Assembly: GCA_902594875.1 (NCBI GenBank)
Contig: CACJNU010000002.1
Location: forward strand, 40,170-104,169
Reading direction: 5' to 3'
DNA: 64,000 bases
Source of the DNA: an uncultured Prochlorococcus sp.
GTDB taxonomy: Bacteria > Cyanobacteriota > Cyanobacteriia > PCC-6307 > Cyanobiaceae
The translations under genes were made by a program, and so were the position numbers. Below are positions 1-9,708 of the stretch, one piece after another. Within the stretch, counting starts at the first letter, position 1, and every line of letters begins with the position of its first letter. Below the pieces are notes generated by a model. That model ran no database searches. It saw nothing but the letters and a program-made list of their open reading frames with translations, and was not told where the DNA came from.

Positions 1-1
1 A

Positions 2-832
2 AATAACATTAATCTGATAAAAAATTCAAGGAAAATTAGAGAATTAATTGGTTATGTAGCCCAAGACATTGCACTTGATAAAATATTAACTGGACGAGAG
101 CTTTTGGATTTTCAATCAGATCTGTATCACATAAACAAAAACAAAAAATTTGAAAGGATAAATAAATTAATAGATCAATTAGAAATGAATGATTGGATTG
201 ATCGTAAGTGCGGAACTTATTCAGGGGGAATGAAAAGAAGAATAGATCTGGCAGCTGGACTTTTACATTTGCCCCAAGTATTAATTTTGGATGAACCAAC
301 AGTTGGTTTAGATATTGAAAGTAGAAATATTATATGGCAACTTTTGAAAGATTTAAGAAATAATGGAATGACCATTATTTTAAGTAGTCACTATCTTGAT
401 GAAATAGATAAATTGGCAGACAGATTAGTGATAATTGATGATGGAAGAGTTATAGCAAAAGGTACTACTGCAGAGCTCAAAAATAAATTAGGAGGAGATA
501 GAGTAACTTTGAAAGTAAGAGAATTTAGTAATCAGGAAGAAGCAAATATTATATCTAAAATTTTATCTTCAATAGATGGAATTAGTCAGATTATCATAAA
601 TGAAGCTCAAGGTTTCTCAATAAATTTCGTAGCAGATAAGCAAAAAGATTTACTTACGAAGCTAAAAGTGGAATTGGCTTTCTCAAAATTTGAAATTTTT
701 TCTCTTACCCAAAGTCAGCCAAGCTTGGATGATGTATATCTTCAGGCAACTGGGAAAACATTATTGGATGCTGAAATTTCCATGGCAGGGAAAAGAGACC
801 TAAAAAAAGAATCAAAGCAATCCATGCGATAA
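2..832 (+). CDS. ABC exporter ATP-binding protein (5' end outside window)
   Basis: ATPase subunit of an ABC-2 (DrrA-like) exporter. The frame is open to the window edge, so the N-terminus with the Walker A motif is missing; about 276 residues are visible. Seen in order: Q-loop in GYVAQD near visible residue 20, signature YSGGMKRR, Walker B VLILDEPTVGLD, and the switch histidine in LSSHYLDEID. The C-terminal part carries the family's LDDVYLQATG motif. The permease follows 49 bases downstream on the same strand, so the two probably form one exporter. Substrate cannot be read from sequence; drugs, lipids or polysaccharides are all known for the family. Confidence 0.9.
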   Translation, partial: NNINLIKNSRKIRELIGYVAQDIALDKILTGRELLDFQSDLYHINKNKKFERINKLIDQLEMNDWIDRKCGTYSGGMKRRIDLAAGLLHLPQVLILDEPTVGLDIESRNIIWQLLKDLRNNGMTIILSSHYLDEIDKLADRLVIIDDGRVIAKGTTAELKNKLGGDRVTLKVREFSNQEEANIISKILSSIDGISQIIINEAQGFSINFVADKQKDLLTKLKVELAFSKFEIFSLTQSQPSLDDVYLQATGKTLLDAEISMAGKRDLKKESKQSMR

Positions 833-881
833 AAAAACTTTTTGGTTAACTAATTATAATGAATACTAATTACTGCTAATT

Positions 882-1706
882 ATGGAATTACAACAGTATA
901 ATTTATTTTTTTTATATCAAGAAACATTTGCCTTAACAAAGAGATTATTTATTCAATTAAAAAGAAGACCATCAACTCTTTTAGCAGGAATATTACAACC
1001 AATAATTTGGCTTTTTTTATTTGGGGCATTATTCTCTAAAGCTCCTGAAGGTTTTTTACCAGGTGTTGATTCTTATGGGAATTTTTTAGGAGCCGGACTT
1101 ATTGTTTTTACTGCTTTTAGCGGAGCCCTAAACTCTGGCCTTCCTTTAATGTTTGATAGGGAGTTTGGCTTTCTAAATAGATTACTTGTGGCTCCTTTAA
1201 CAAGTAGATTATCCATAGTTTTATCTTCTTTTTTTTACATAACAATCTTGAGCTTTGTTCAGAGCGTTGTAATAATGATTGTTTCATACATTTTGGGTTA
1301 TGGATGGCCCAACTTATATGGTTTAGGAATTGTACTTATAACACTAATTTTATTAGTTCTATTTGTGACATCAATAAGTTTATGTTTAGCGTTTGTTTTG
1401 CCGGGACATATTGAATTAATCGCTCTTATATTCGTAGTAAATTTACCTCTTCTATTTGCGAGTACTGCTTTAGCTCCAATCTCTTTTATGCCAAATTGGC
1501 TGGGCTGGTTAGCTTCATTAAATCCATTAACTTTTGCTATTGAACCTATTAGGACTGCCTATACACAAACTATGGATTTAGAATTAGTGGCTTTACATGC
1601 CCCATATGGTGATTTAACTTGTAAGAGTTGTATCTCAATATTATTTTCTTTAACAGTTTTTTCCTTGTTTATTATAAGGCCTCTGTTAAATAGAAAGTTA
1701 AATTAG
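882..1706 (+). CDS. ABC-2 type transporter permease
   Basis: Membrane subunit paired with the upstream ATPase. At 274 residues it has the usual ABC-2 layout: a cytoplasmic N-terminal helix (KRLFIQLKRRPSTLL), about six hydrophobic segments, and the late motif LASLNPLTFAIEPIRTAY, typical of DrrB-like permeases. It exports an unknown substrate across the plasma or thylakoid membrane. The next gene begins 7 bases after its stop and is probably cotranscribed. Family call is firm, substrate unknown. Confidence 0.88.
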   Translation: MELQQYNLFFLYQETFALTKRLFIQLKRRPSTLLAGILQPIIWLFLFGALFSKAPEGFLPGVDSYGNFLGAGLIVFTAFSGALNSGLPLMFDREFGFLNRLLVAPLTSRLSIVLSSFFYITILSFVQSVVIMIVSYILGYGWPNLYGLGIVLITLILLVLFVTSISLCLAFVLPGHIELIALIFVVNLPLLFASTALAPISFMPNWLGWLASLNPLTFAIEPIRTAYTQTMDLELVALHAPYGDLTCKSCISILFSLTVFSLFIIRPLLNRKLN

Positions 1707-1713
1707 AAATTTT

Positions 1714-2103
1714 ATGCTTTTAAAAAATCATTTAATAGAAGTTTTTAAACAAGCATGTTTAGAAAATAATTTTTTGCTTCAAGAAAATGTTGTTCTTAAG
1801 TGGGTCCATAGATTTGGGATTGATTCATTAAATGATTTATTAATCCATAGTTCACTACAAAAAGAAAATCAGCGTGAAGAAGAAAATCAAGAACAAATTA
1901 AGTTTGAATTATCAAAAACTTTTGAAAATAATGAAGAAACAAAGTGGGAATCAAATGACCTAGAAACTGCTAGCAGCAATGAAATATCTAGCAAAAATCA
2001 AAATTCTAATAAAATAAATCAATTTACTGAAACCCCAAAATTACCCCTACCTTATATTAAAAATTTAAGAAAGTGGATTAACAACGATAAAAAAGCTAGT
2101 TAG
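1714..2103 (+). CDS. Conserved hypothetical protein, low-complexity centre
   Basis: A 129-residue protein of unknown function. The first 45 residues look like a folded helical segment; residues 50-105 are rich in Glu, Asn, Ser and Lys and probably disordered. It ends in a compact basic/aromatic motif, LPLPYIKNLRKWI, which resembles a short docking peptide; that reading is inference. It starts 7 bases after the ABC permease stop. Its TAG stop lies within a hairpin shared with the convergent groEL. Confidence 0.6.
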   Translation: MLLKNHLIEVFKQACLENNFLLQENVVLKWVHRFGIDSLNDLLIHSSLQKENQREEENQEQIKFELSKTFENNEETKWESNDLETASSNEISSKNQNSNKINQFTETPKLPLPYIKNLRKWINNDKKAS

Positions 2104-2109
2104 CTTTTA
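2088..2109. terminator. Bidirectional terminator-like hairpin
   Basis: The perfect inverted repeat AAAAGCTA-GT-TAGCTTTT occupies 2091-2108. It is flanked by A residues on the left and T residues on the right, so it gives a U-rich 3' side in both directions. It overlaps the stop codons of both convergent genes (stops at 2101-2103 and 2107-2109). The stem is short and AT-rich, so the call is tentative. Confidence 0.45.
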
Positions 2110-3852
2110 CATCATACCTGGCATTCCCATGCCACCCATACCTGGCATTCCCATGCCACCCATACCTGGCATTCCCATGCCACCCATTCCTGGCATTCCC
2201 ATGCCACCCATACCTGGCATTCCCATGCCACCCATTCCCCCCATTGGATCTCCACCTGGTCCTCCAGGGGCCGCGGCTTCAGGCTCTGGAATGTCTGCCA
2301 TAGCAACTTCTGTTGTGAGGAGCATAGCTGCAATAGATACTGAATCTTGAAGAGCTAATCTTATTACTTTGGTTGGATCTAATATTCCTGAATCTTTTAA
2401 ATCCTCATATTTTCCTGAATTAGCATTAAAGCCTTTGTTAAGTCTTTTAATTTCAGCTACAACTACATCTCCATTAAAACCAGCATTTATTGCTATTTGT
2501 TTGGTGGGTTCTACAAGTGCTTCTTTGACTATATTTATCCCTGTTCTTAAATCATCTGAAGATGTCTCACTTAAATTTAAAAGGTCATCTGATATTTCAA
2601 TTAAAGTTTGTCCTCCTCCAGAAACAACACCCTCTTCAATAGCAGCTTTCGTAGCATTAAGGGAATCTTCGATTCTCAACTTTTTATGCTTCATCTCTGT
2701 TTCTGTAGCAGCTCCTACTTTGATAAGAGCTACTCCTCCGGCTAGTTTTGCTATCCTTTCATTGATTTTATCCTGATCATACTCAGATTCAGTTATATTA
2801 ACCTCTCTCTTTAGTTTCTCTACTCTCGCTTTAACTAAATCTTTAGTGTCTTCGAAGGCAACAATTGTAGTTTTATCCTTTGTGATAGTTATTTTTTTTG
2901 CTTTTCCTAAATCATTAATCGATACTTTATCAAGTGTCATCGATTTATCTTCGCTAATTAACTTAGCCCCTGTAAGAATTGCAATATCTTCGAGGGCAGC
3001 TTTTCTTCTCTCCCCAAATAACGGAGCTCTAACGGAAGCGACATTTAAAACCCCACTATTTTTATTTAAAACCAGAGTAGTTAAAGCCTCTCCTTCGATA
3101 TCTTCAGCAAGAATTAGAAAAGGTGAGCCTGACTTCTGAATTTCTTCAAGTATTGGAACTAGATCAACTAAAGTTGAAACTTTTTGATCAGTTATTAATA
3201 TTTTAGGATTTTCAAGTTCACAAACTTGTCTTTCTTGGTCTGTTACGAAATATGGAGAACTATAACCTCTATCAAAAGACATACCTTCTGTTATATCTAA
3301 TTCTGTTTCTAGTGATTGAGATTCTTCGACAGTTATTACACCATCTGAAGTAACAATGTCCATTGCTTTCGAAATTATAGATCCAATTTCTTCATCACCT
3401 CCAGCACTAACTGTTGCAACTTTTTGGATATCAGAACCACTTAATGAAATACTTCTGGAACTTAATTTCTCTAAGACAAAAGCTAGGCCTGCCTCCATAC
3501 CTTTTTTTAACTCCATAGGGTTGGCGCCAGAAGCAATATTTTTTAATCCCTCCTGAACCATCTTCTGAGCCAAAATGGTTGCAGTTGTTGTTCCATCACC
3601 AGCACTCTCTTTTGTCTTGGATGCAACTTGTTCTATTAATTTCGCACCTAAATTAGAAATAGGGTTTTCAATCTCGATTTCTTTAGCAACTGTAGATCCA
3701 TCTCTTACTATATCTGGTGAACCAAATTTCTTTTCTATTACGACGTTTTTTGCCTTCGGCCCAATAGTAACCTTTACCGCATTAGCTACGAAATTCACAC
3801 CTTTTTCTAGAGCTTCTCTTGATTCATTTGAAAAACTTAACTGTTTAGCCAT
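2107..3852 (-). CDS. groL: Chaperonin GroEL (GroEL2-type, Gly/Met-rich tail)
   Basis: 60 kDa chaperonin that refolds proteins inside a double ring with GroES. At 581 residues it is longer than the usual 540-550, and the surplus is a C-terminal tail. The ATP-binding motif [12 protein letters not shown] and the collinear equatorial, intermediate and apical domains are intact. The last ~45 residues are repeats of a GMGGMGMP type. There is no groES next to it, which in cyanobacteria fits the second, non-operonic groEL. No CIRCE operator (TTAGCACTC-N9-GAGTGCTAA) is visible in the 131-base upstream region. The function is certain; the paralogue assignment is inference. Confidence 0.95.
   Translation of the reverse strand: MAKQLSFSNESREALEKGVNFVANAVKVTIGPKAKNVVIEKKFGSPDIVRDGSTVAKEIEIENPISNLGAKLIEQVASKTKESAGDGTTTATILAQKMVQEGLKNIASGANPMELKKGMEAGLAFVLEKLSSRSISLSGSDIQKVATVSAGGDEEIGSIISKAMDIVTSDGVITVEESQSLETELDITEGMSFDRGYSSPYFVTDQERQVCELENPKILITDQKVSTLVDLVPILEEIQKSGSPFLILAEDIEGEALTTLVLNKNSGVLNVASVRAPLFGERRKAALEDIAILTGAKLISEDKSMTLDKVSINDLGKAKKITITKDKTTIVAFEDTKDLVKARVEKLKREVNITESEYDQDKINERIAKLAGGVALIKVGAATETEMKHKKLRIEDSLNATKAAIEEGVVSGGGQTLIEISDDLLNLSETSSDDLRTGINIVKEALVEPTKQIAINAGFNGDVVVAEIKRLNKGFNANSGKYEDLKDSGILDPTKVIRLALQDSVSIAAMLLTTEVAMADIPEPEAAAPGGPGGDPMGGMGGMGMPGMGGMGMPGMGGMGMPGMGGMGMPGMGGMGMPGMM
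2113..2232. repeat. 24-bp tandem repeat (5 copies) in groEL tail
   Basis: Five head-to-tail 24-bp units start at 2113, 2137, 2161, 2185 and 2209. All are identical except one base in the fourth (catt instead of cata). Each unit encodes eight residues of the Gly/Met-rich chaperonin tail. Near-identity at DNA level points to recent unit duplication, so copy number may vary between strains. Confidence 0.9.
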
Positions 3853-3983
3853 GTTTACTCGATCTTTTGTCTTATTCTAATCTCCCATAGAATCATTTTT
3901 AAGGGATATTTAAATAAGTGGGGAAAGCCGAATTTCTTTTAATAGGACAAACAAATTAACTCAAATAAGAGTATCTTTAAGTT

Positions 3984-4163
3984 ATGGAAGAAACAAATAA
4001 TCTTATTTTTACTCTTATCGCAATCCTCGCGATTGCTATGACGCTAATATACTTCCCTTTAAGATTTTTCTTAACATTAACTGCTAGAAGTCGAAGACTA
4101 AAACTTCTACAAAAAATTAGAAGGTTGAGAGATGAATTAGGCCAACCTTATGAAAGTACATAA
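3984..4163 (+). CDS. Small single-span membrane protein, conserved type
   Basis: A 59-residue ORF (ATG at 3984, TAA at 4161-4163). Residues 7-33 form one hydrophobic span (LIFTLIAILAIAMTLIYFPL), followed by a strongly basic segment with SRRLKLLQKIRRLRDELG. This is the layout of a short membrane-anchored cytoplasmic helix. The stop directly abuts the stop of the convergent fabG. It shares its upstream region with groEL in divergent orientation. No family recognised; coding status is supported by codon pattern and by filling the gap exactly. Confidence 0.6.
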   Translation: MEETNNLIFTLIAILAIAMTLIYFPLRFFLTLTARSRRLKLLQKIRRLRDELGQPYEST

Positions 4164-4913
4164 CTAAATACTCATACCCCCGTCTATACTGATTGTTTGC
4201 CCTGTAATGTAACTTCCGGCATCACTTGAAACTAAGAATGACACCAAGTTTGCAATTTGAGTACAACTTCCTAATTTTCCTAAAGGAATAACTTTTAGAA
4301 TCTCTTCAGTATTAAGTTTTTCAGTCATCTCTGTTTCTATAAAACCTGGAGCTATTGCATTAACATTTATACCTCTTGAGGCAAATTCTTTAGCGCAAGT
4401 TTTGGTAAATCCAATAACTCCAGCTTTGGCTGCAGAATAATTTGCTTGTCCAGGATTACCAATTATGCCAACAACAGATGAAATATTTACGATGCTACCA
4501 CTTCTTTTTTTCATCATAAATTTTGAAGCATATTTTGTACAAAGAAAAACTCCTTTTAAGTTTGTATTTATTACATCATCCCATTGTTCCGATTTCATTC
4601 TCATCAATAGTCCATCTCTAGTTATTCCAGCATTGTTAATGAGGATATCAATGGTGCCATTAATTTTGATTATTTCTTCAAAAGCTGAACTGACAGAATC
4701 TTCTTTTGAAACATCAAATTTTAATTTATGAGCTTTACCTCCTGAATTTTTTATTAAATTTACAACTTCTTCAGCTTTTTCATCAGATGAAGAGTAATTA
4801 ATAAAAACTTCTGCTCCCAATCGGCTTAGTTCTAAAGCAATTTCTTTACCAATTCCTCTGCTAGCTCCAGTGATTAAAGCAATTTTGCCTGATAATGAAT
4901 CTTTATTGGACAT
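4164..4913 (-). CDS. fabG: 3-oxoacyl-[acyl-carrier-protein] reductase
   Basis: NADPH-dependent reduction of 3-oxoacyl-ACP in type II fatty-acid elongation. The 249-residue SDR has the cofactor motif TGASRGIG at residues 15-22, NNAG near 92-95, the catalytic Ser in NISSVVG, and the Tyr/Lys pair in YSAAKAG near residue 158. The C-terminal ITGQTISIDGG is characteristic of FabG. It is monocistronic here, ending base-to-base with the small upstream ORF. Other SDR reductases are possible but the FabG signature is strong. Confidence 0.93.
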   Translation of the reverse strand: MSNKDSLSGKIALITGASRGIGKEIALELSRLGAEVFINYSSSDEKAEEVVNLIKNSGGKAHKLKFDVSKEDSVSSAFEEIIKINGTIDILINNAGITRDGLLMRMKSEQWDDVINTNLKGVFLCTKYASKFMMKKRSGSIVNISSVVGIIGNPGQANYSAAKAGVIGFTKTCAKEFASRGINVNAIAPGFIETEMTEKLNTEEILKVIPLGKLGSCTQIANLVSFLVSSDAGSYITGQTISIDGGMSI

Positions 4914-5006
4914 TATGAAATTTTTATAATTTTCAATCGTAGTACTATTTGTGTAAAGATATTGCTTTTATTTATAATTGTCTAGAAAATATTAAGACCT
5001 TCTATT

Positions 5007-5678
5007 TTGCACTTTTTAATACCAGCTGCAGGGAGCGGCAGCAGAATGAAAGCTGGAAAAAATAAATTACTTATTGATTTAGAGGGAGAGCCTTTGATTT
5101 ATTGGACACTTAAATCTGTATTTTCTGCAAGCTCAACAAATTGGGTTGGAATAATTGGGCAACCTAAAGATAAAAACTTATTATTAAATTCAGCAAAGGA
5201 TTTTGCCCATAAAGTTCATTGGATTAATGGTGGCGACACCAGACAACAGTCAGTTTTTAATGGTTTAAAAGCGTTACCAAAAGATGCTGAAAAAGTTTTA
5301 ATACATGATGGTGCTAGATGTCTAATTAATCCTGAATTGATAGACCTTTGTGCCATGCAATTAGATGAAAATGAAGCTGTAATTTTGGCTACTAAGGTAA
5401 CAGACACTATAAAGATTGTTGATAATGAAGGTTTTATTAAAGAAACACCAGACAGAAATTATTTATGGGCAGCGCAAACTCCTCAGGGCTTTTTAGTAGA
5501 TAGATTAAAAAAAGCTCATAAGATGGCAATTGATAAAAACTGGAAAGTCACAGATGATGCTTCTCTATTCGAAATGCTTAATTGGAAAGTTAAGATTATT
5601 GAGGGAACTTATTCTAATATAAAAATTACATCTCCTATAGACTTGAAAATAGCAAAACTTTTTGTGAAGAACTCCTAG
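5007..5678 (+). CDS. ispD: 2-C-methyl-D-erythritol 4-phosphate cytidylyltransferase
   Basis: Transfers CMP from CTP to MEP in the non-mevalonate isoprenoid pathway that feeds chlorophyll, carotenoid and quinone tails. The 223-residue protein opens with the nucleotide-binding [15 protein letters not shown] and carries [11 protein letters not shown] and the ATKVTDTIK segment of the family. The start is TTG at 5007, the only start placing PAAGSGSR near the N-terminus. It ends exactly where the convergent LD-carboxypeptidase gene ends. Confidence 0.93.
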   Translation: MHFLIPAAGSGSRMKAGKNKLLIDLEGEPLIYWTLKSVFSASSTNWVGIIGQPKDKNLLLNSAKDFAHKVHWINGGDTRQQSVFNGLKALPKDAEKVLIHDGARCLINPELIDLCAMQLDENEAVILATKVTDTIKIVDNEGFIKETPDRNYLWAAQTPQGFLVDRLKKAHKMAIDKNWKVTDDASLFEMLNWKVKIIEGTYSNIKITSPIDLKIAKLFVKNS

Positions 5679-6548
5679 TTAAAAAGGTTTATCGATACTA
5701 AGAATGCCGTTGTCACCATTTAAGGTTGCTTCATACCCTAACGGGATGCATGCATTCCCTGATATGTGTCCTATTGGGAGATCAAAAAGAATAGGAAAAT
5801 CGAACTCTTGAAGTCTTTCAATAATGCAGTTTTTTAGTAAATCTTTCCATTCAAGGTCGCAGGAATCATTAGAAAAACTTCCGAATCCAATACCCGCAAT
5901 TTCAGAAATTGTTTTAGTCATCCTAAGGTAAGTCAACATGCGATCAATTTTATAAATATCTTCATTAATGTCTTCAAAAATTATTATTTTCCCTTTGCAA
6001 TCTGGAAAGTGATTAGTACCAATTAAAAAAGTAGCAATAGTTAAGTTAGAAACTATTATCTCTCCTTTCGCTTTTCCACCTCTTAAAGGGATTCCTATTA
6101 TGTCCTCAACATATCCCTCAAAAAGTAAATTTCTTAATCTCTCAAGACTCCACTCTGGCTCTTTGAAAAGGCCAGTAACCATAGGCCCATGAATAGAACC
6201 TTTAAATCCTTGAGAATATTTAGATAGTAATAAAGAACATGTATCTGAGAATCCAAGCATTAAACCATGCTGCCATGAAGGTTCTTTTTCTAACAGTCTT
6301 GCTGAACCCCAACCTCCTTTTGCAAAAATGATTAGCTTACTACTTTGTGCTTTTTCCAGTTCTTCAAATCTAGTAGAATCATCACCTGCAAAATAACCGA
6401 ATTTTTTTGACAGGGAATTATTTTCATTAATTTCCAAGCCCCAGCTTTTTAAAATTTCTATCCCTTTTTGAAAATTTTCCTCTTCATCAATAAAGGAGCC
6501 TGGAGCTAAAATATCTATTAGATCACCTTTTTTTAATCTGGAAACCAT
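5679..6548 (-). CDS. LD-carboxypeptidase (peptidase S66, LdcA type)
   Basis: Serine peptidase that removes the terminal D-Ala from murein tetrapeptides during peptidoglycan recycling. All three family catalytic positions are visible in the 289-residue protein: Ser101 in LGFSDTCSL, a Glu in IIFEDINED, and a His in PIGHISGNAC. KGGWGSARLL matches the family's substrate loop. The family also contains MccF microcin-immunity enzymes, which cannot be excluded, but a housekeeping role is more likely. Just downstream of the UbiA prenyltransferase on the same strand (9-base gap). Confidence 0.85.
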   Translation of the reverse strand: MVSRLKKGDLIDILAPGSFIDEEENFQKGIEILKSWGLEINENNSLSKKFGYFAGDDSTRFEELEKAQSSKLIIFAKGGWGSARLLEKEPSWQHGLMLGFSDTCSLLLSKYSQGFKGSIHGPMVTGLFKEPEWSLERLRNLLFEGYVEDIIGIPLRGGKAKGEIIVSNLTIATFLIGTNHFPDCKGKIIIFEDINEDIYKIDRMLTYLRMTKTISEIAGIGFGSFSNDSCDLEWKDLLKNCIIERLQEFDFPILFDLPIGHISGNACIPLGYEATLNGDNGILSIDKPF

Positions 6549-6557
6549 ATTTTGAAT

Positions 6558-7466
6558 TTATGAGGCAATAATAATTCCTAATAAAAGGACTCCTCCATAA
6601 ATTGATTGATTTTTGAAATGATTACCTATATTTTTTATAGATTGCTTTTCCTCAGGAAATACTTTTAGTGTATCTAGCTGCATTAAGATTGCCGTTGTAA
6701 GCCAAATTGGCCAAAAAATAAAATCCATTTGATTAATAAATCCGCATAATGCGAGAAAAATAGAAGTTAAAAAATAACAAATTTGAACAGTTACTCTTGT
6801 ATAGTTCTGTAGGTTAACGGCGGAACTATTTATTCCAATTTTGATATCAAATTTTTTATCTGCTAAAGCATAAATCGTGTCAAAGCCAAAAGTCCAAAAA
6901 ATAGTAGCTAGCCAGCAAAATAATAAAACAATGCTATTCAAATTGCCTTCGTTTGCGGCCCAGGGAATTAAGACAGCAAAACCCCAGCATATGGATAAGA
7001 TTAATTGAGGATATTTAAACCATCTTTTAGCAGAAGGATAAATTAAAATAGTAGGCAAAGCTAAAAAAGCAAGTGAAATTGAAAGGATCCTGCCAGGTTG
7101 AGGTAGTGACAAAGTTAAAAAGAAACTACATAAAATTAAAAAGAAAAGAATTGAATAAGCCGTTTTAAGACTGATTTTATTTGCGGCTAGAGGTCTATTT
7201 TTTGTCCTAATAACTTTTTGATCAATTTTTTTATCCCAAATATCATTAACTACGCAGCCTAATCCACTTACTAATAGCCCTCCAAGGATTATTCTTAACA
7301 ACATTAAAAATGTTGGATTAGCGCCAGGAGTTAAATATAAACTCCACCCAGCAGGTATGAGTAAGATCATTCTTCCAGTTGGTTTATTCCACCTTAATAA
7401 TTCAAAAAAAGTACTTAATCTAATTTGTCGATTTTTATTCTCCATATACCCTATTGTATATTTCAT
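6558..7466 (-). CDS. ubiA: 4-hydroxybenzoate polyprenyltransferase, UbiA family
   Basis: Attaches a polyprenyl chain to an aromatic acid; in cyanobacteria this is the plastoquinone-forming 4-hydroxybenzoate prenyltransferase. The 302-residue protein has about eight hydrophobic segments and both Asp-rich motifs: NDIWDKKIDQ, and DTIYALADKKFDIKIG. GMENK-type alternative start: the ATG at residue 8 (7445) is also plausible. Substrate by family and pathway, not by sequence alone. Upstream is a divergent spacer shared with ppx. Confidence 0.9.
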   Translation of the reverse strand: MKYTIGYMENKNRQIRLSTFFELLRWNKPTGRMILLIPAGWSLYLTPGANPTFLMLLRIILGGLLVSGLGCVVNDIWDKKIDQKVIRTKNRPLAANKISLKTAYSILFFLILCSFFLTLSLPQPGRILSISLAFLALPTILIYPSAKRWFKYPQLILSICWGFAVLIPWAANEGNLNSIVLLFCWLATIFWTFGFDTIYALADKKFDIKIGINSSAVNLQNYTRVTVQICYFLTSIFLALCGFINQMDFIFWPIWLTTAILMQLDTLKVFPEEKQSIKNIGNHFKNQSIYGGVLLLGIIIAS

Positions 7467-7570
7467 AACTTTAAATAATCTTACTAGGATTAAATGATTT
7501 CTATTATTAAATAATCAATCTTGGGTATATTTATTAATGGATTAAAGATATCTGCATCTTAAAAAAAGAA

Positions 7571-9166
7571 ATGATACAGAAACAAGATTTAAGATATTTT
7601 CGAGAAAAGCAAATTTTAGTAGCTTCCATAGATATTGGAACTAACTCTACACATCTCTTAGTAGCAGAAATTAATCTAGAGTTAAAATCATTTTCAATAA
7701 AATTCACTGATAAATCAACCACTCGTCTTGGAGAAAGAGATGAGGAGGGTAATCTTACTGAAGAATCAATCCAAAGAGCATTAGTTACTCTTAAGCGATT
7801 TAAGGAATATTGTAAAAGTAATGGAGTAAAACAAATAGTAACAGCAGCAACAAGTGCAGTTAGGGAAGCTCCAAACGGTCAAGATTTTATTAGAAGGGTT
7901 TTTGATGAAACTGATATTCAAATAGAAATGATAAGTGGTTCTGAGGAAGCTAGATTAATTTACCTTGGTGTTCTGTCTGGTATGGCTTTTAAAGATCAGT
8001 CTTTTGTAATCATAGATATTGGTGGAGGATCTACAGAATTAATACTTGCAGATAAAAAAGATGCTATAGCTCTAACCAGTTCGAGAATTGGAGCGGTAAG
8101 ACTTAAAAATGATTTTTTAAATAAAGAGTCTATAAATTCAGAGAGATCGAGTTTTCTAAAAACTTTTATTAAAGGATCTTTAGAACCCTCTGTTCGAAAA
8201 ATAAAGAGTAGATCTAAGGGAGATAAGCCTTTATCTTTGATTGCAACCAGTGGCACGGCAACTTCATTAGGAAATTTGATTTCAGATGATTTGGGAGAAT
8301 CTAAACAAAAGTTGCATGGTTATAAATTTAAAAAGGAAAATTTACAAAATGTATTGGAAAAACTAATTAAATTGCCAGATGCGGAAATCAAGAAAATACC
8401 TTCATTAAGTGAGAGAAGAGCAGAAATAATTATTCCAGGAGCATTGATATTAAACACTGCAATGGAGATGTTGAACTTTAATGAATTAATAATAAGTGAG
8501 AGGGCGCTTCGAGAGGGTTTGGTTGTAGATTGGATGCTTCGTAAAGGGATAATTAAAAACGAGTTAAATATTCAAAGCAATATTAGAAAAAAAACCATAG
8601 TTCATCAGGCCAGAAAGTTTGGAGTAGATAATATGAGAGCTGAGAAAGTTATTGAAATTGCCCTTCAAATCTATGATCAGACTAAAAATATCTTTCATAG
8701 CGATAATGACCCTAAAGCTAAAGAACTTCTTTGGGCAGCTTCTAATCTTTATAATTGCGGGAAATACGTGAATGTTGGTTCATATCACAAACACTCTTGG
8801 TACTTAATAAAAAATTGTGAGTTGTTGGGATATTCTGAAGCAGAAACAAATATTATTGCTTCAATTGCTAGGTACCATAGAAAGACTTTACCGAAGAAAA
8901 GACATGAGTCTTGGCAAAATTTAATATCCAAAGAAGATAAAACATTAGTTCTTGAAATGTCATTAATCCTTAGACTCGCAGCATCTCTTGATCAAAGACC
9001 TGATAAGGTAATCTCCTCAGTTCAAATAAAATTGCAGGAAAATATCCTTACATTTGAACTTTTACCTTTAAATAGAAACCATGATCTTCTTCTTGAAAAA
9101 TGGAACTTAGGATTATGCCGTAATGCAATAAAAGAACTAAAGAATTTGAATTTAAAAGTTATTTAG
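7571..9166 (+). CDS. ppx: Exopolyphosphatase, Ppx/GppA family
   Basis: Releases phosphate from polyphosphate ends, or acts on pppGpp. The 531-residue protein shows the two ASKHA phosphate loops, ASIDIGTNSTHLLVAE near residue 20 and VIIDIGGGSTEL near residue 145. A C-terminal HD-like region has ASIARYHRKTLPKKRHE. Length fits the long Ppx form. Its stop overlaps the end of the convergent HTH gene by 8 bases. Polyphosphatase versus pppGpp hydrolase cannot be separated here. Confidence 0.9.
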   Translation: MIQKQDLRYFREKQILVASIDIGTNSTHLLVAEINLELKSFSIKFTDKSTTRLGERDEEGNLTEESIQRALVTLKRFKEYCKSNGVKQIVTAATSAVREAPNGQDFIRRVFDETDIQIEMISGSEEARLIYLGVLSGMAFKDQSFVIIDIGGGSTELILADKKDAIALTSSRIGAVRLKNDFLNKESINSERSSFLKTFIKGSLEPSVRKIKSRSKGDKPLSLIATSGTATSLGNLISDDLGESKQKLHGYKFKKENLQNVLEKLIKLPDAEIKKIPSLSERRAEIIIPGALILNTAMEMLNFNELIISERALREGLVVDWMLRKGIIKNELNIQSNIRKKTIVHQARKFGVDNMRAEKVIEIALQIYDQTKNIFHSDNDPKAKELLWAASNLYNCGKYVNVGSYHKHSWYLIKNCELLGYSEAETNIIASIARYHRKTLPKKRHESWQNLISKEDKTLVLEMSLILRLAASLDQRPDKVISSVQIKLQENILTFELLPLNRNHDLLLEKWNLGLCRNAIKELKNLNLKVI

Positions 9167-9653
9167 TTTTTTTAATAAGTTCTTGTTTTGGAGTTTGATT
9201 CTGAGAAGGATCTGAAAATAAATTGAAAATTAAGGAAGAAGCGATTAGTCCGAGAAAGCCTGAAATTAAAATAAATATTAGGAATTCAACTGGATTAAAA
9301 TTCTTAGATTGCCTAGATTTGTAATTTTTTTTGGATACTTCTTCAACTATTTCTTCAATTTTCACTTCTTTCCTCTCTGTCTTGAATTCATCCATTAAAA
9401 ATTCTGTATTAAGTTTTAGCTTCTGTGAAATCCGTCTTATCATTGCTTTGACAAATACTTTTTCAGGTAGTTTTTCTTCATTACCTTCTTCTATGGCTTC
9501 AAGTTGATGAGTTCCAATTTTTAAATCAGAAGCCAATTCTTCAATAGATTGATTTTTGCTTAACCTAGCCTCTTTAATGAAGTTTCCTATTCTCTTTAAA
9601 GAGGAATCTTCTCCTTTATTGTTGATTTCTGAAGCAGATTTTATTTCTTTCAA
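9159..9653 (-). CDS. HTH membrane protein, RodZ-like N-terminus
   Basis: A 164-residue protein with a helix-turn-helix domain at about residues 22-90 (GNFIKEARLSKNQSIEELA and LKIGTHQLEAIEEGNEEKLP, the HTH_25 pattern of RodZ) and one membrane span near residues 126-148. The periplasmic domain of full RodZ is missing. RodZ links MreB to the cell wall; a short cyanobacterial RodZ-like protein is the likely reading, but the role in a nearly spherical cell is unproved. Confidence 0.7.
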   Translation of the reverse strand: MKEIKSASEINNKGEDSSLKRIGNFIKEARLSKNQSIEELASDLKIGTHQLEAIEEGNEEKLPEKVFVKAMIRRISQKLKLNTEFLMDEFKTERKEVKIEEIVEEVSKKNYKSRQSKNFNPVEFLIFILISGFLGLIASSLIFNLFSDPSQNQTPKQELIKKTK

Positions 9654-9708
9654 AGTGAGTAAATTTTTACTAATTATAGTAATTAATATTTTTCTTACAA
9701 CTTAAAGA

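Noticed and set aside
2129..2350. Long ORFs in other frames over the groEL tail (proline-rich on plus strand, Trp/Val-rich on minus)
   Set aside because: They are by-products of the 24-bp repeat; the real frame is the GroEL tail.
3853..3983. CIRCE heat-shock operator before groEL
   Set aside because: No TTAGCACTC-N9-GAGTGCTAA type inverted repeat is present in the spacer.
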